Source: an uncultured Clostridia bacterium (GTDB taxonomy: Bacteria > Bacillota > Clostridia > Christensenellales > Borkfalkiaceae). From it: a DNA stretch of 13,595 nucleotides. Positions 1-7,231 of the stretch are shown one piece after another. Both the position numbers and the translations under genes were made by a program. The notes beneath the pieces are model-generated. The model worked only from the letters and a program-made list of their open reading frames with translations, made no database searches and had not been told where the DNA came from. How positions within the stretch are numbered: position 1 is the stretch's first letter; every line of letters starts with the position of its first letter. The stretch is from positions 1-13,595 of the forward strand of contig CANRIY010000036.1 of assembly GCA_947630775.1 (NCBI GenBank), written 5' to 3'.

Positions 1-10
1 CAAGCACATA

Positions 11-40
11 AAAAGGGAGAGAACCGTGTCTCTCCCTTTT
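11..40 (-). terminator. Intrinsic terminator of the GH3 gene
   Basis: A perfect 12-bp inverted repeat (11-22 with 29-40) with a 6-nt loop lies 11 nt beyond the GH3 stop codon. Read on the minus strand, the stem ends in TTTTTATG. This gives the hairpin plus U-tract of a Rho-independent terminator. The arms begin and end in A4/T4, so it may also work in the other direction. Confidence 0.85.
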
Positions 41-51
41 CGCATGCTTGT

Positions 52-3000
52 TTATTCGACCAAACCGTCCTGCGGCGGATCGTCGGGCTTTTCCTCTGCC
101 TCGGAAGGCTCTGCCGAAGTCTCCGCAGCTTCGCCGCCGTCCGTCACGGATCCTGCGGGTGTTTCGGAGAGTTCGTCCGTCACGCCTTCTTCCGCCTCTT
201 CGCCGTCTTCGGGAACGGGCTTCGCCTTGTTCTTCTTGAGGATCGCAAACACGACCCAAACAATGCACCCTGCGCCGATGACGCCGTCCGCCACGCCGAT
301 GATCGTCCAGAGCGGGAAGTTCGCCGCGCCTTCCTTGACGATCGGAATGCTGTCGTCCGCCATGTTGTAATTGTCGTTGACGTAAGCCGCGTTGCAGATG
401 GTATAGAGCACGTGGTGCGCGCCTTCGCGGAGTTGGGCGGTAAACGCGGCGGAGTCTTGCTCGAACTTGAAACTTCCTCTGTCGCCTACGCCGTCCATCC
501 AAAGGTCGCCCGTCGCACGGACCATCTGGTCGCCGTTCATGAAATCCATGTGATCCGAATAGTCCGAGAGGATCGCGCCGTTATAGCCCCATTCTTCGCG
601 GAGCATGGATCTGAGCAATGCTTGGCTTCCGCCCGCCCACACGGCGCCGATGCGCCCGTAGGATGTCATGATGCCGACGGTGCCGTTGATCACCTGTTCT
701 TCCCCGTCGATCGTCATCTTGATATGACTGACTTTGTCAAGAATGATCTTGAAGGGGCGGAGATAGGTCTCACGGAGATTCTGTTCGGTCATCCAGCAGT
801 AGATCGAGTCGCGGAGCGTCTCCTGATCGTATCCTACCATGTGCTTGACAAAGACGTAAACGCCTGCGTCGAGCGAGCCCTCTGCGACCTTTGCGCCGAG
901 AATGCCCGAGAGAACGGGATCTTCCGAGAAGTACTCATAATTTCTTCCGCCGAATGCGGAGCGGTGCAGATTGACGCCCGGGGCATACCAGCCTTCGCGC
1001 CCGCTCTCGTTGGCTTCTTTCCCGACGGCGAGCCCGAAGGACTTCGCAAGTTCCGCATTCCACGTTTGGGCGAGAATGGAGGGGTTCGGATATCCGACGC
1101 CGGGGTTATTTGCAAGGTATGCGTCGTACTGGGAAGGTCCGTCGAGAGAGACGGTAAGGTCCTTGCCGACAGAGGGCAGAGCCGCTTCCTTGCACCAGCC
1201 GTGCAGCGCAAGTTTTTTCATTTCATCCACGGAGAGTTGGTCAAGCGCCTCATCCCATGTGGGATCGTAGTAATCCGATCCGAGGGCTTTACCGATCTCA
1301 TTCGGGACTTTTCCGCTGTCGTCAAAGAGCGTCAAGCCGTTGTTGGCGTCCGTTGTCGGCATCGCGGTGCCATTGTTTGCCGCTTCCCATGCGTTGACGT
1401 CGCTCTGTTTGTAGAGGTTGGTATTCTTGAGCTCTTGGGCCATCGTGCGCTGCTTCGTAGAGACTGTCCTGTTTGTTCCTTCGTCAACGACGGGGAAGGT
1501 ACCCTCGAAGTTCGCACGGGAGACATAGGTGATTTCTCCTGCTTGCGTCGTGTTGCTTCCGTCAAGGGAGATGCCGTAATCGACGGCGCTGTCCCCCGTG
1601 AAGAGGTTGCGCGCATATTCGGGCACATCCTTCATCTCGTCATAGTTCTGAATATCGTTCTGCAGGGTGAAGGAGACGGTAGCATCTTCAGGTTTATCAC
1701 TTTCAAAGGTGATATTTTTGGTCTTCGCCACGGTGTGTGCGTCGGTGCGGAGAGTGATGTCGTATTTGCCGCTCTCGAGGATCCAGCCGCCGTCCGCAAG
1801 GACTTTGCCCTGCGAATCGTAGGAGCCCATATCGGCAAGAGTGAACGTGAGGGTGAGCTCCATCACTTCTTCGGGCTGGACAGGGACGGGCGTCTTGGCA
1901 AATGCCAACAGGTTGACAGACGATTTTTCGATGCCGCCGTTCTTGTAGGGAGGGGTGTAGTAGAGTTCGACGACTTCCTGTGCGGGGAAGTCTCCCGTAT
2001 TCTTGACGGCGACGACCATGGAATATTCCTTGTAGGGATCGCTCATGGCGGCGCTCGGATCGATCTCGGGCTTTTCTTTTACGCTCCACTCGAACGTCGT
2101 ATAGGAAAGGCCGTACCCGAACGGATACTGGACGACGTCTTCATAGCCGTTTTGGATCCCAAAATTATTTTTGGCGAATTGGGAATCCCAGAATTTCATC
2201 GTGTCCGCCGTCTCGTACCATTTGTAGCCGACATAGATGTCTTCGGAATAGTCGAGATAGCTCACCTGCGTGTAAGCCGGATCGCCGTGGAAGTTCCCAT
2301 TCGTCACACCGCTCACCATGGGATAGAGCCCGTTCGCGTCAATGTACTTCCCGACGCCGAGTATGCCCGTATTCGACCACGAAGCCGCCGTGCGGAAATC
2401 GTACGCATAGGTATCCGCAAGTCTCCCGGAGGGGCTGACGGCTTCGCCGTAGTGGCCCTCTCTCTTTGCGTCCTCATACATGCCCTGCCCGTAAAGCACG
2501 TTTACAAGGCCGGTCGTTGCATTGTTGCCCGTGCCGCCCGCAACGAGGCAGGAATCGAGCCCTTCGATCTCGTCCATAAAGTCGAGATTCATGCGGTTCG
2601 TCGCGTTGATGATCACAACGACGTTCTCGAAATTCGCGCCGACGTATTCGAGGAGCGCAAGCTCTTCTGTCGAAGCGTCGAGATACGTCCTCGACGTATC
2701 GGAGGGGGTGCTGCTCGGGGTGTCGATATTGCCCTTGAATTTATACTGGACGAGGGGAGCATCCGTGCTCTCGCCCGAGACCCTGCTCAAAACGACGAGC
2801 GCCGTCTCCGAATAGGCCTTGAGGTCGTTTACGTTCGGGTATTGGTCGAGACCGGGCTCGATGAGCAGACAGGATTCGTAATCGTAGCCTTTCAGGGTAT
2901 TATACGCGTAATCGTTTCTTTTGGAGCAGTAATTCCTGTACATATCCGTCAGCGCGGTATTGTACTCGATCCCCGCTTTTTCGAGAGCGGACAAAAAGTC

Positions 3001-3336
3001 CGTATCGATGCTTTTTTGGTTCTTGGTAGAGTTGCCCGAGCCGCTGCCCGTCGCGATCCATGCGATCGACGACCAGCCGAACACGTTTACCTTTTTCGTC
3101 TGCGGATCGAGGGGAAGCGTATCGTTGTCGTTCTTCACGAGGACGGTGCCTTCTTCCACGATCTGTTCCGCAAGCGCTTCGTCCTTCGCGCGCGTCGCTT
3201 CGCTGATCTCGCTTCCGCTCAGCAGAACGATCAGCGTGTCGCCATAGATCGTGGCGGCGACATTGACCGCGATGACGAGCGCGAGCAGGAATCCCACAAT
3301 ACTGAATGTGAGAATGCGGAATGATTTTGCCTTCAT
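52..3336 (-). CDS. Membrane-anchored GH3 beta-glucosidase-like enzyme with permuted domain order
   Basis: This is a 1094-residue glycoside hydrolase family 3 protein, probably a beta-glucosidase acting outside the membrane on oligosaccharides. The order is: basic N-terminus and membrane helix (about 8-30); the GH3 alpha/beta sandwich domain, starting near EEGTVLVKND (about 60) and ending with YPFGYGLSY (404-412); a fibronectin-III-like domain (about 415-560); a linker; the TIM-barrel domain (about 660-980); a second membrane helix (about 1011-1034); a KKNKAK stop-transfer; and an acidic Pro/Glu-rich tail. The barrel carries the KH substrate-binding pair (K831, H832) and the probable nucleophile D925 in LSDYSDH. 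In most GH3 enzymes the barrel comes first. The reversed order is known in some rumen Clostridia such as Ruminococcus albus and Butyrivibrio. The start at 3336 is preferred over an upstream in-frame ATG at 3414 because AAGGAGG lies 6 nt before it. The positive charges place both termini inside and the enzyme outside. Exact sugar specificity cannot be read from the sequence. Confidence 0.92.
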   Translation of the reverse strand: MKAKSFRILTFSIVGFLLALVIAVNVAATIYGDTLIVLLSGSEISEATRAKDEALAEQIVEEGTVLVKNDNDTLPLDPQTKKVNVFGWSSIAWIATGSGSGNSTKNQKSIDTDFLSALEKAGIEYNTALTDMYRNYCSKRNDYAYNTLKGYDYESCLLIEPGLDQYPNVNDLKAYSETALVVLSRVSGESTDAPLVQYKFKGNIDTPSSTPSDTSRTYLDASTEELALLEYVGANFENVVVIINATNRMNLDFMDEIEGLDSCLVAGGTGNNATTGLVNVLYGQGMYEDAKREGHYGEAVSPSGRLADTYAYDFRTAASWSNTGILGVGKYIDANGLYPMVSGVTNGNFHGDPAYTQVSYLDYSEDIYVGYKWYETADTMKFWDSQFAKNNFGIQNGYEDVVQYPFGYGLSYTTFEWSVKEKPEIDPSAAMSDPYKEYSMVVAVKNTGDFPAQEVVELYYTPPYKNGGIEKSSVNLLAFAKTPVPVQPEEVMELTLTFTLADMGSYDSQGKVLADGGWILESGKYDITLRTDAHTVAKTKNITFESDKPEDATVSFTLQNDIQNYDEMKDVPEYARNLFTGDSAVDYGISLDGSNTTQAGEITYVSRANFEGTFPVVDEGTNRTVSTKQRTMAQELKNTNLYKQSDVNAWEAANNGTAMPTTDANNGLTLFDDSGKVPNEIGKALGSDYYDPTWDEALDQLSVDEMKKLALHGWCKEAALPSVGKDLTVSLDGPSQYDAYLANNPGVGYPNPSILAQTWNAELAKSFGLAVGKEANESGREGWYAPGVNLHRSAFGGRNYEYFSEDPVLSGILGAKVAEGSLDAGVYVFVKHMVGYDQETLRDSIYCWMTEQNLRETYLRPFKIILDKVSHIKMTIDGEEQVINGTVGIMTSYGRIGAVWAGGSQALLRSMLREEWGYNGAILSDYSDHMDFMNGDQMVRATGDLWMDGVGDRGSFKFEQDSAAFTAQLREGAHHVLYTICNAAYVNDNYNMADDSIPIVKEGAANFPLWTIIGVADGVIGAGCIVWVVFAILKKNKAKPVPEDGEEAEEGVTDELSETPAGSVTDGGEAAETSAEPSEAEEKPDDPPQDGLVE

Positions 3337-3342
3337 CAATTT

Positions 3343-3349
3343 CCTCCTT
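3343..3349 (-). promoter_or_regulatory. Ribosome binding site fixing the GH3 start
   Basis: AAGGAGG on the minus strand sits 6 nt before the ATG at 3336. It decides that start over the ATG at 3414, whose extra 26 residues are arginine-rich and unlike a signal sequence. Confidence 0.85.
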
Positions 3350-3460
3350 GTGCGGCTTCCATTCTTCAATTTGAACGCACGTACGCACGCGCGCGCAAAA
3401 AGAAAAACGCGCAAAATTGTGCGAACTTTTGTTACGGAATTACCGCATAGTCTTGTTTCT

Positions 3461-3489
3461 ATCTTACATTACCTGTGAACATTTGTCAA
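3461..3489 (-). promoter_or_regulatory. Promoter of the GH3 gene
   Basis: On the minus strand TTGACA (3484-3489) is followed by a 17-nt spacer and TAAGAT (3461-3466). This is a near-consensus sigma-A type promoter. Transcription would begin near 3454, giving a leader of about 118 nt. The spacer contains ATGTTCAC, which recurs in the opposite orientation at 3564-3571, so a bound repressor would block the promoter. Confidence 0.75.
3475..3482 (-). promoter_or_regulatory. Candidate operator, copy 1 (ATGTTCAC)
   Basis: GTGAACAT on the plus strand (ATGTTCAC on the minus strand) lies between the -35 and -10 boxes of the GH3 promoter. An inverted copy lies 81 nt away on the GH5 side. The TetR-type protein at 5402 is a natural candidate binder, but this is inference. 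Confidence 0.4.
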
Positions 3490-3523
3490 GCGCAAAGATG
3501 GGAAAATAGCAAGAAATAAAACT

Positions 3524-3598
3524 TTGAGAAAAAATCGTCTAATTATGATACTTAATATATTTAATGTTCACCACAAATTACTGAAAATGTGATATGAT
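3524..3598 (+). promoter_or_regulatory. Promoter region of the GH5-TetR pair (exact boxes uncertain)
   Basis: Two possible promoters lie here. One is TTGAGA (3524-3529), 17 nt, GATACT (3547-3552). The other is TATGAT (3593-3598), whose only -35 candidate, TTCACC (3567-3572), is 20 nt away. In the first case the ATGTTCAC copy would lie just past the transcription start. In the second case it would overlap the -35 box. Either position suits repression. Confidence 0.4.
3564..3571 (+). promoter_or_regulatory. Candidate operator, copy 2 (ATGTTCAC)
   Basis: This is the second copy of the 8-bp sequence found in the GH3 promoter, in opposite orientation and upstream of the GH5 gene. It lies in AT-rich DNA between possible GH5 promoter elements. 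No longer palindrome surrounds it, so a full TetR-style operator is not evident. Confidence 0.35.
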
Positions 3599-3627
3599 AG
3601 AAATACGAAAATGTGGGGAAAAATCAA

Positions 3628-5379
3628 ATGAAACATCGGATTCCGGGGGGGATTCGGTCCGTTTTTGCCGTGGCGCTGGTTTTGGTCATGGCTTTTTGTC
3701 TTGCTTCATGCAATTTCAGGCTGAACCGCGGAAAAGATAAGGACGGCTCCACGGGCGGAGAAACGGAAGGGGACACCCCCGGCACTTTGGAAAAAACGGA
3801 TCCATTTTACGACTTCCTGCATGTCGAAGGAGAATCCGTCGTCACGGACGACGGACGGGAAGTCATGCTCCGCGGCGTCAATGCGGGCGGGCTCTTTGTC
3901 ATTGAGCAGTGGATGAACGGGTTCCGTGAGAGCGGTCCCGCCAACGGGATCGATATCGTCGCCCGCGACCACAGGACGACGACGGAAGTCTTTCTCGAAC
4001 GCTTCGGCGAAGAGAAGACGAAGGAGCTCTGGGATGCTTACCGCGAGAATTGGTGGAGCGAGGCGGATTTCGAAAATTGTGCCGCGATGGGCATGAACGT
4101 CATCCGTCTGCCCTTCACATATATGACGGTGGATTTTGCCGCCGTGGAGAGCTACGACCTTGCGGGCGAGCAGTTCGATTTTACCGCCCTCGACGCCTTT
4201 GTCGACGCGGCGGCGGCGCACGGAATGTATACCATTCTTGACCTGCACGGCGCATACGGTTCGCAGAACGGGCAGGACCACAGCGGGGAGACCATCGACG
4301 ACGTTTCTGATGTGGATTATTATTCCAACGAGCGGATGATCGGGCTCACCGCAAAGCTCTGGCGGGCCGTTGCGGAGCACTATAAGGACGATCCCGCCGT
4401 TGCTGGATATGATATCCTCAACGAACCGGGCGAAAAAGCTCTGAGCACCGAGGAGAGGCATTTTAAGGTTTTCGACGTCCTCTATGACGCCATCCGTGAA
4501 GTGGATCCCGACCATATCGTCATTTTCGAATCCTGCTGGGAAGGGGAAAACCTGCCGCAACCCTCCGAATACGGCTGGGAAAACTGCATGTACTCCTTCC
4601 ACCACTATACCAATATGGCAAACGGCGGGCAGTATACGCAGCACGGCGTGAGCTTCAACGATAAAATTGCCAACGTTTCCCGCCAACACTTCGGCGTGCC
4701 GCTCTTCATGGGCGAGTTCAACTGCTATAACGACGAGGAGCAGTGGGAATACACCCTCGGGCTCCTCAACCGCCTCGGCTGGCACTGGACGAGCTGGACG
4801 TATAAGATCAACAACACGTGGGGCAATTCCGCATGGGGGATCGTTTCCGTCCCCGCAGAGGATAAGGTCAACGCCCACACCGACGGATACGATATGATCC
4901 TGAGGAAGTTTTCCGCCCTCAAAACGGACGCGGGGATCCGCCGCACGATGCTTCAGACGCGCACCCTCGAAAGCATTATGAAGGAATTTTGCACCGAACA
5001 GGTCCTCGGACCCATTTCGGAGGGCTCCTATCTCTTTGCCGATTCGATCACCGACCGTCTGCTCACGATGAAGGGGAATGTGCCCGTTCTCGGGGAGAGC
5101 GGCGGGCTCGGCACGATGTTCACGGTCCGTCTGCACGAAGACGGCGACGGGAGCATTCTGCTCAGCCCCGGCGCGGGCGGGGGAACGCTCGCCGTCGTCG
5201 GGGGCGTTTTGGCGCTCGGCGGGGAGGGGAACAGCACACGGTTTTACGCCGTCGGGACGGAGTACGGCTACGCCCTGATCTCTTACGTCACCTGCCGCTA
5301 TCTGCGCTTCGGGGAGGACGGAAGGCTCTATGCGGACGGGACCGTGCTCGAAGACAGCGCAATTTTTTACCTGAGATGA
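3628..5379 (+). CDS. GH5 glycoside hydrolase lipoprotein (glucanase-like)
   Basis: This is a 583-residue secreted lipoprotein with a glycoside hydrolase family 5 catalytic domain, probably an endo- or exo-beta-glucanase. The signal peptide ends in the lipobox LASC, with lipidated C28, and a Gly/Glu/Asp-rich linker follows to about 55. Family motifs are RGVNAGG, GMNVIRLPF and LDLHGAYGSQNGQDHSG. The last resembles the exo-beta-1,3-glucanase branch more than classic cellulases. E266 in LNEP is the predicted acid/base and E363 in MGEF the nucleophile. The last 130 residues or so form a separate glycine-rich, beta-stranded domain that could be a beta-trefoil or carbohydrate-binding domain; I do not recognise it firmly. 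The ATG at 3628 is chosen over an in-frame GTG at 3613 because GGGGA lies about 10 nt before it and the signal peptide then begins MKHR. The gene heads a probable two-gene operon with the TetR-type regulator, which starts 22 nt after its stop. Confidence 0.9.
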   Translation: MKHRIPGGIRSVFAVALVLVMAFCLASCNFRLNRGKDKDGSTGGETEGDTPGTLEKTDPFYDFLHVEGESVVTDDGREVMLRGVNAGGLFVIEQWMNGFRESGPANGIDIVARDHRTTTEVFLERFGEEKTKELWDAYRENWWSEADFENCAAMGMNVIRLPFTYMTVDFAAVESYDLAGEQFDFTALDAFVDAAAAHGMYTILDLHGAYGSQNGQDHSGETIDDVSDVDYYSNERMIGLTAKLWRAVAEHYKDDPAVAGYDILNEPGEKALSTEERHFKVFDVLYDAIREVDPDHIVIFESCWEGENLPQPSEYGWENCMYSFHHYTNMANGGQYTQHGVSFNDKIANVSRQHFGVPLFMGEFNCYNDEEQWEYTLGLLNRLGWHWTSWTYKINNTWGNSAWGIVSVPAEDKVNAHTDGYDMILRKFSALKTDAGIRRTMLQTRTLESIMKEFCTEQVLGPISEGSYLFADSITDRLLTMKGNVPVLGESGGLGTMFTVRLHEDGDGSILLSPGAGGGTLAVVGGVLALGGEGNSTRFYAVGTEYGYALISYVTCRYLRFGEDGRLYADGTVLEDSAIFYLR

Positions 5380-5401
5380 TCATGCCGAAAGGAGATTTAC
5401 A

Positions 5402-5926
5402 ATGAAGATCGAATTTTTTCTCGAAAGCACACTCATGAACGAACTCAAAATAAAGTCTATTGATAATATCCATGTCAAGGATCTTATCGAAGAATTGGGC
5501 ATCTGTAAGGGAACGTTCTACAAATATTATCAGGATAAGTACGATCTCGTCGTCCATGTTTTCGAAAATAAATTCTATCGGAACGTCGCGTCGGAAACGT
5601 CTTGGGAGAACTTCGTCGTCGGCAGCATGAAGGCCTTCCGCACCGCGCCCGACGCAGTCTATAACGCCTTTTTGTCGAACGACATCAATTCCATCGCCCA
5701 TTACCACAAGGAGCGGATCAAAAAATTGTTTTTGGCGGAGCGTGCGGCGAACAAACTTCCCGTGGAGGGGATCGAGATCGAGTATGCGGTCAATATCCTT
5801 ACCTATCTCATCAACGAAACAACGCTCGCATGGCTGAAGGGCGGTTGCATGGAGACCGAAGAAGAGGCGCTCGCCATGATCAAACGCCTCATGCCGTACG
5901 CGATCGTCGAAGAAAAGATGACATAA
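5402..5926 (+). CDS. TetR/AcrR-family transcriptional regulator
   Basis: This 174-residue protein has a TetR-type N-terminal DNA-binding domain. The helix-turn-helix covers about 22-43, with the typical run GTFYKYYQDKYDL at its end (38-49). The rest is a helical ligand-binding and dimerisation domain without recognisable specificity. AAAGGAG lies 8 nt before the ATG. The gene starts 22 nt after the GH5 stop with no promoter between, so it is probably transcribed with the enzyme and controls it and the divergent GH3 gene. A breakdown product of the glucan would be a logical ligand, but nothing in the sequence shows it. Confidence 0.85.
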   Translation: MKIEFFLESTLMNELKIKSIDNIHVKDLIEELGICKGTFYKYYQDKYDLVVHVFENKFYRNVASETSWENFVVGSMKAFRTAPDAVYNAFLSNDINSIAHYHKERIKKLFLAERAANKLPVEGIEIEYAVNILTYLINETTLAWLKGGCMETEEEALAMIKRLMPYAIVEEKMT

Positions 5927-6003
5927 ACCCAATCAGTTGTTTTTGTTGACAAATTTCGGAACCGTCTACAAAAATACGGTTTATGCGAATATTTTCGCAA
6001 AAG

Positions 6004-6012
6004 TTATCCACA
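6004..6012 (+). promoter_or_regulatory. DnaA-box-like site TTATCCACA
   Basis: This is an exact match to the consensus DnaA box, in AT-rich DNA, 75 nt before two further exact copies. A functional role is not shown. It could bind DnaA or be part of a dispersed repeat. Confidence 0.45.
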
Positions 6013-6081
6013 TTTTCCCGAAAAAATTCACAATTCGACATTTTTCTACCGTATATCCATTAGATTGAATGATAAAATCAA

Positions 6082-6124
6082 AAAAAGTTATCCACAGCGC
6101 GCCGCAAGTTGTGGATAACTTTTT
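6082..6124. terminator. 15-bp inverted repeat containing two DnaA-box sequences; possible bidirectional terminator
   Basis: The arms 6082-6096 and 6110-6124 pair perfectly over 15 bp around a 13-nt loop. Each arm has five A or T at the outer end, so a transcript in either direction would form a hairpin followed by a U-tract. This would suit termination of the GH5-TetR transcript, although it is 155 nt past the TetR stop. Each arm contains TTATCCACA (6088-6096 and, inverted, 6110-6118), identical to the consensus DnaA box. Confidence 0.6.
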
Positions 6125-6133
6125 GTTTGAACG

Positions 6134-6244
6134 AAGGGGTTCCTCGCTGCCCCTCTTAGGGGAAGTGCCCCTTTTAAGGGAAGTGGCGAACGTGGTGAGC
6201 CAAAGGGGTCCCTCGCTGTCCCCTTTAAGGGAAGTGGCGAACGT
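6134..6244. repeat. Imperfect direct repeats rich in GGGG/CCCC
   Basis: A unit of about 33 nt (AGGGGT, then CCTCGCTG, then AAGTG or GAAGTG) occurs at 6134-6167 and 6204-6236. A partly overlapping unit, AAGGGAAGTGGCGAACGT, occurs at 6176-6193 and 6227-6244. The copies differ at a few bases. Internal complementarity (CCCCTCTTAGGGG; CCCTTTTAAGGG) gives small hairpins. It is probably a decayed or dispersed intergenic element. Confidence 0.7.
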
Positions 6245-6253
6245 AGAAGCGTT

Positions 6254-6298
6254 TTCTGTCATTTCGGCCAAGCTTTTATTCTGTCATTTCGACCAAGC
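6254..6298. repeat. Two 20-nt direct repeats (TTCTGTCATTTCGRCCAAGC)
   Basis: The copies at 6254-6273 and 6279-6298 differ at one base and are 5 nt apart. The second runs on into GCGCAGCGCGTGGAGAAATC. From memory, this resembles a short intergenic repeat common in gut bacterial genomes. Confidence 0.7.
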
Positions 6299-6339
6299 GC
6301 AGCGCGTGGAGAAATCTCAAAAAATTTTTATGATAGCTA

Positions 6340-6368
6340 TTGACATTTCCGTCGCAGGATTGTATAGT
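6340..6368 (+). promoter_or_regulatory. Near-consensus promoter of the DUF2238-like gene
   Basis: TTGACA (6340-6345), a 17-nt spacer and TATAGT (6363-6368) give an almost perfect housekeeping promoter. The transcript would start near 6375, leaving a leader of about 120 nt before the ATG at 6496. Confidence 0.8.
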
Positions 6369-6495
6369 ATTAAACAATTTAGGACTGAACGAATTTTGGC
6401 GTAAAACGAAGAAAATCAGGCGGCACGGATATAGAACGGTCTTTTTCGGGTATATAATAGATGTAAAAGCGGATCATCGGCAGAAGGGGGAGCAT

Positions 6496-7134
6496 ATGGA
6501 ATACGTAAAAAGTGAAAAATCGGCGGCGTTCCGCGCATATCTTCCCGCGATCGTAGCGGGACTCCTTACACTTACCACGGTCATCCTGTATTCAACCGTC
6601 ATCGAACGTCAGTGGTGGAGCGTGTATCTCGCAATGGCGATCATGACGCTCGTCCCGTTTGCCATTGTCTTTCTCAACCGTAAATTGGCATTGGGCCTTC
6701 CGCAATACCTCATTATATTATTTTGCGTGCATACGGTGCTGTCCGTCGACATGGGGACGGCTCTGGGCTTTTATGGAAAGTGGAAGTGGTGGGATACCGC
6801 CGTCCACTGCTTTTTCGGCTTTTTGGCCTGTGCAACGCTGTATTATCTCTATTTCCGTCTCAAAGACGACGCTCCGAAGGCGGTCGATTACATCGTCATG
6901 GTGCTCCTCGTGATCTCTTTTGCCGCGATCTGGGAGGTCTATGAATTTGTCGCGGGGGCCATCCTCGACAGCGATATGCAGGACGTAAGATCTCTGATGG
7001 CGCAAGGGCTCAACCCCATTACCGACACGATGGTCGATATCGTCGTTGCCTTTGCGGGTTCTCTGCTGTTTTTGGCATGTCTGTATTTGAAAAAACAGTT
7101 TATCAAGTTCAAAAATAAGCGGAAAAACCGTTGA
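6496..7134 (+). CDS. Integral membrane protein, DUF2238/YjdF-like
   Basis: This 212-residue protein has about six hydrophobic segments (roughly 14-35, 41-60, 69-84, 101-120, 131-151 and 181-198) and a basic C-terminal tail (KFKNKRKNR). Polar residues sit at membrane edges in the pattern typical of the DUF2238/YjdF family: WDTAVH (99-104), IWEVYEF (145-151) and ITDTMVDIV (175-183). The conserved Asp, His and Glu hint at metal or substrate binding, but the family has no settled function that I know of. The ATG at 6496 is chosen because GGGGGAG lies just upstream and the hydrophobic core starts soon after. The in-frame extension back to 6340 would run through the promoter. It is apparently a single gene with its own promoter. 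Confidence 0.75.
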   Translation: MEYVKSEKSAAFRAYLPAIVAGLLTLTTVILYSTVIERQWWSVYLAMAIMTLVPFAIVFLNRKLALGLPQYLIILFCVHTVLSVDMGTALGFYGKWKWWDTAVHCFFGFLACATLYYLYFRLKDDAPKAVDYIVMVLLVISFAAIWEVYEFVAGAILDSDMQDVRSLMAQGLNPITDTMVDIVVAFAGSLLFLACLYLKKQFIKFKNKRKNR

Positions 7135-7196
7135 GCCGATCCCGTGCGGTCCCCGATCATTTGAAAGAAAGACTTTACCAATTCATGCCCAAACAC

Positions 7197-7225
7197 TTGC
7201 GTATTTCCGCATATTATGCTATAAT
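7197..7225 (+). promoter_or_regulatory. Promoter placing +1 at the start codon of the HTH gene
   Basis: TTGCGT (7197-7202), a 17-nt spacer and a perfect TATAAT (7220-7225) end 6 nt before the ATG at 7232. The expected transcript start is therefore the A of the ATG, or within a base or two of it. No Shine-Dalgarno sequence exists in the interval, which points to a leaderless mRNA. Confidence 0.65.
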
Positions 7226-7231
7226 CGATCC

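Larger units (their letters stand above)
5927..6495. other. Gene-free repeat-rich intergenic region
   Basis: I see no credible gene in these 569 nt. Open frames exist on both strands, but they are low-complexity and lack ribosome sites. The first part (5927-6080) is AT-rich and has weak hairpins (5960-5981 and 5984-5999) and one TTATCCACA. The middle has a 15-bp inverted repeat made of two more such sites. The part at 6134-6298 consists of short imperfect direct repeats. The end carries the promoter for the next gene. The repeats resemble dispersed intergenic elements common in gut Clostridia genomes (from memory, not checked). Confidence 0.7.

Noticed and set aside
412..3324. Open frame of 970 codons on the plus strand, opposite the GH3 gene
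   Set aside because: It is the antisense of a clear GH3 coding sequence. The peptide has no recognisable domain, no ribosome site, and a composition expected from reverse reading of GC-rich codons.
3706..5136. Open frame of 476 codons on the minus strand, opposite the GH5 gene
   Set aside because: Antisense shadow. The opposite strand carries a lipobox and both GH5 catalytic glutamates.
5946..5972. Possible promoter TTGACA plus TACAAA
   Set aside because: The spacer is only 15 nt, the -10 is poor, and no gene follows for more than 500 nt.
6004..6124. Chromosomal replication origin
   Set aside because: Three DnaA boxes only, no dnaA/dnaN/rep gene in the window and no clear unwinding element; kept only as a finding.
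5981..6404. Open frames on both strands within the repeat region
   Set aside because: They consist of repeated low-complexity peptide segments, lack ribosome sites and are explained by the nucleotide repeats.
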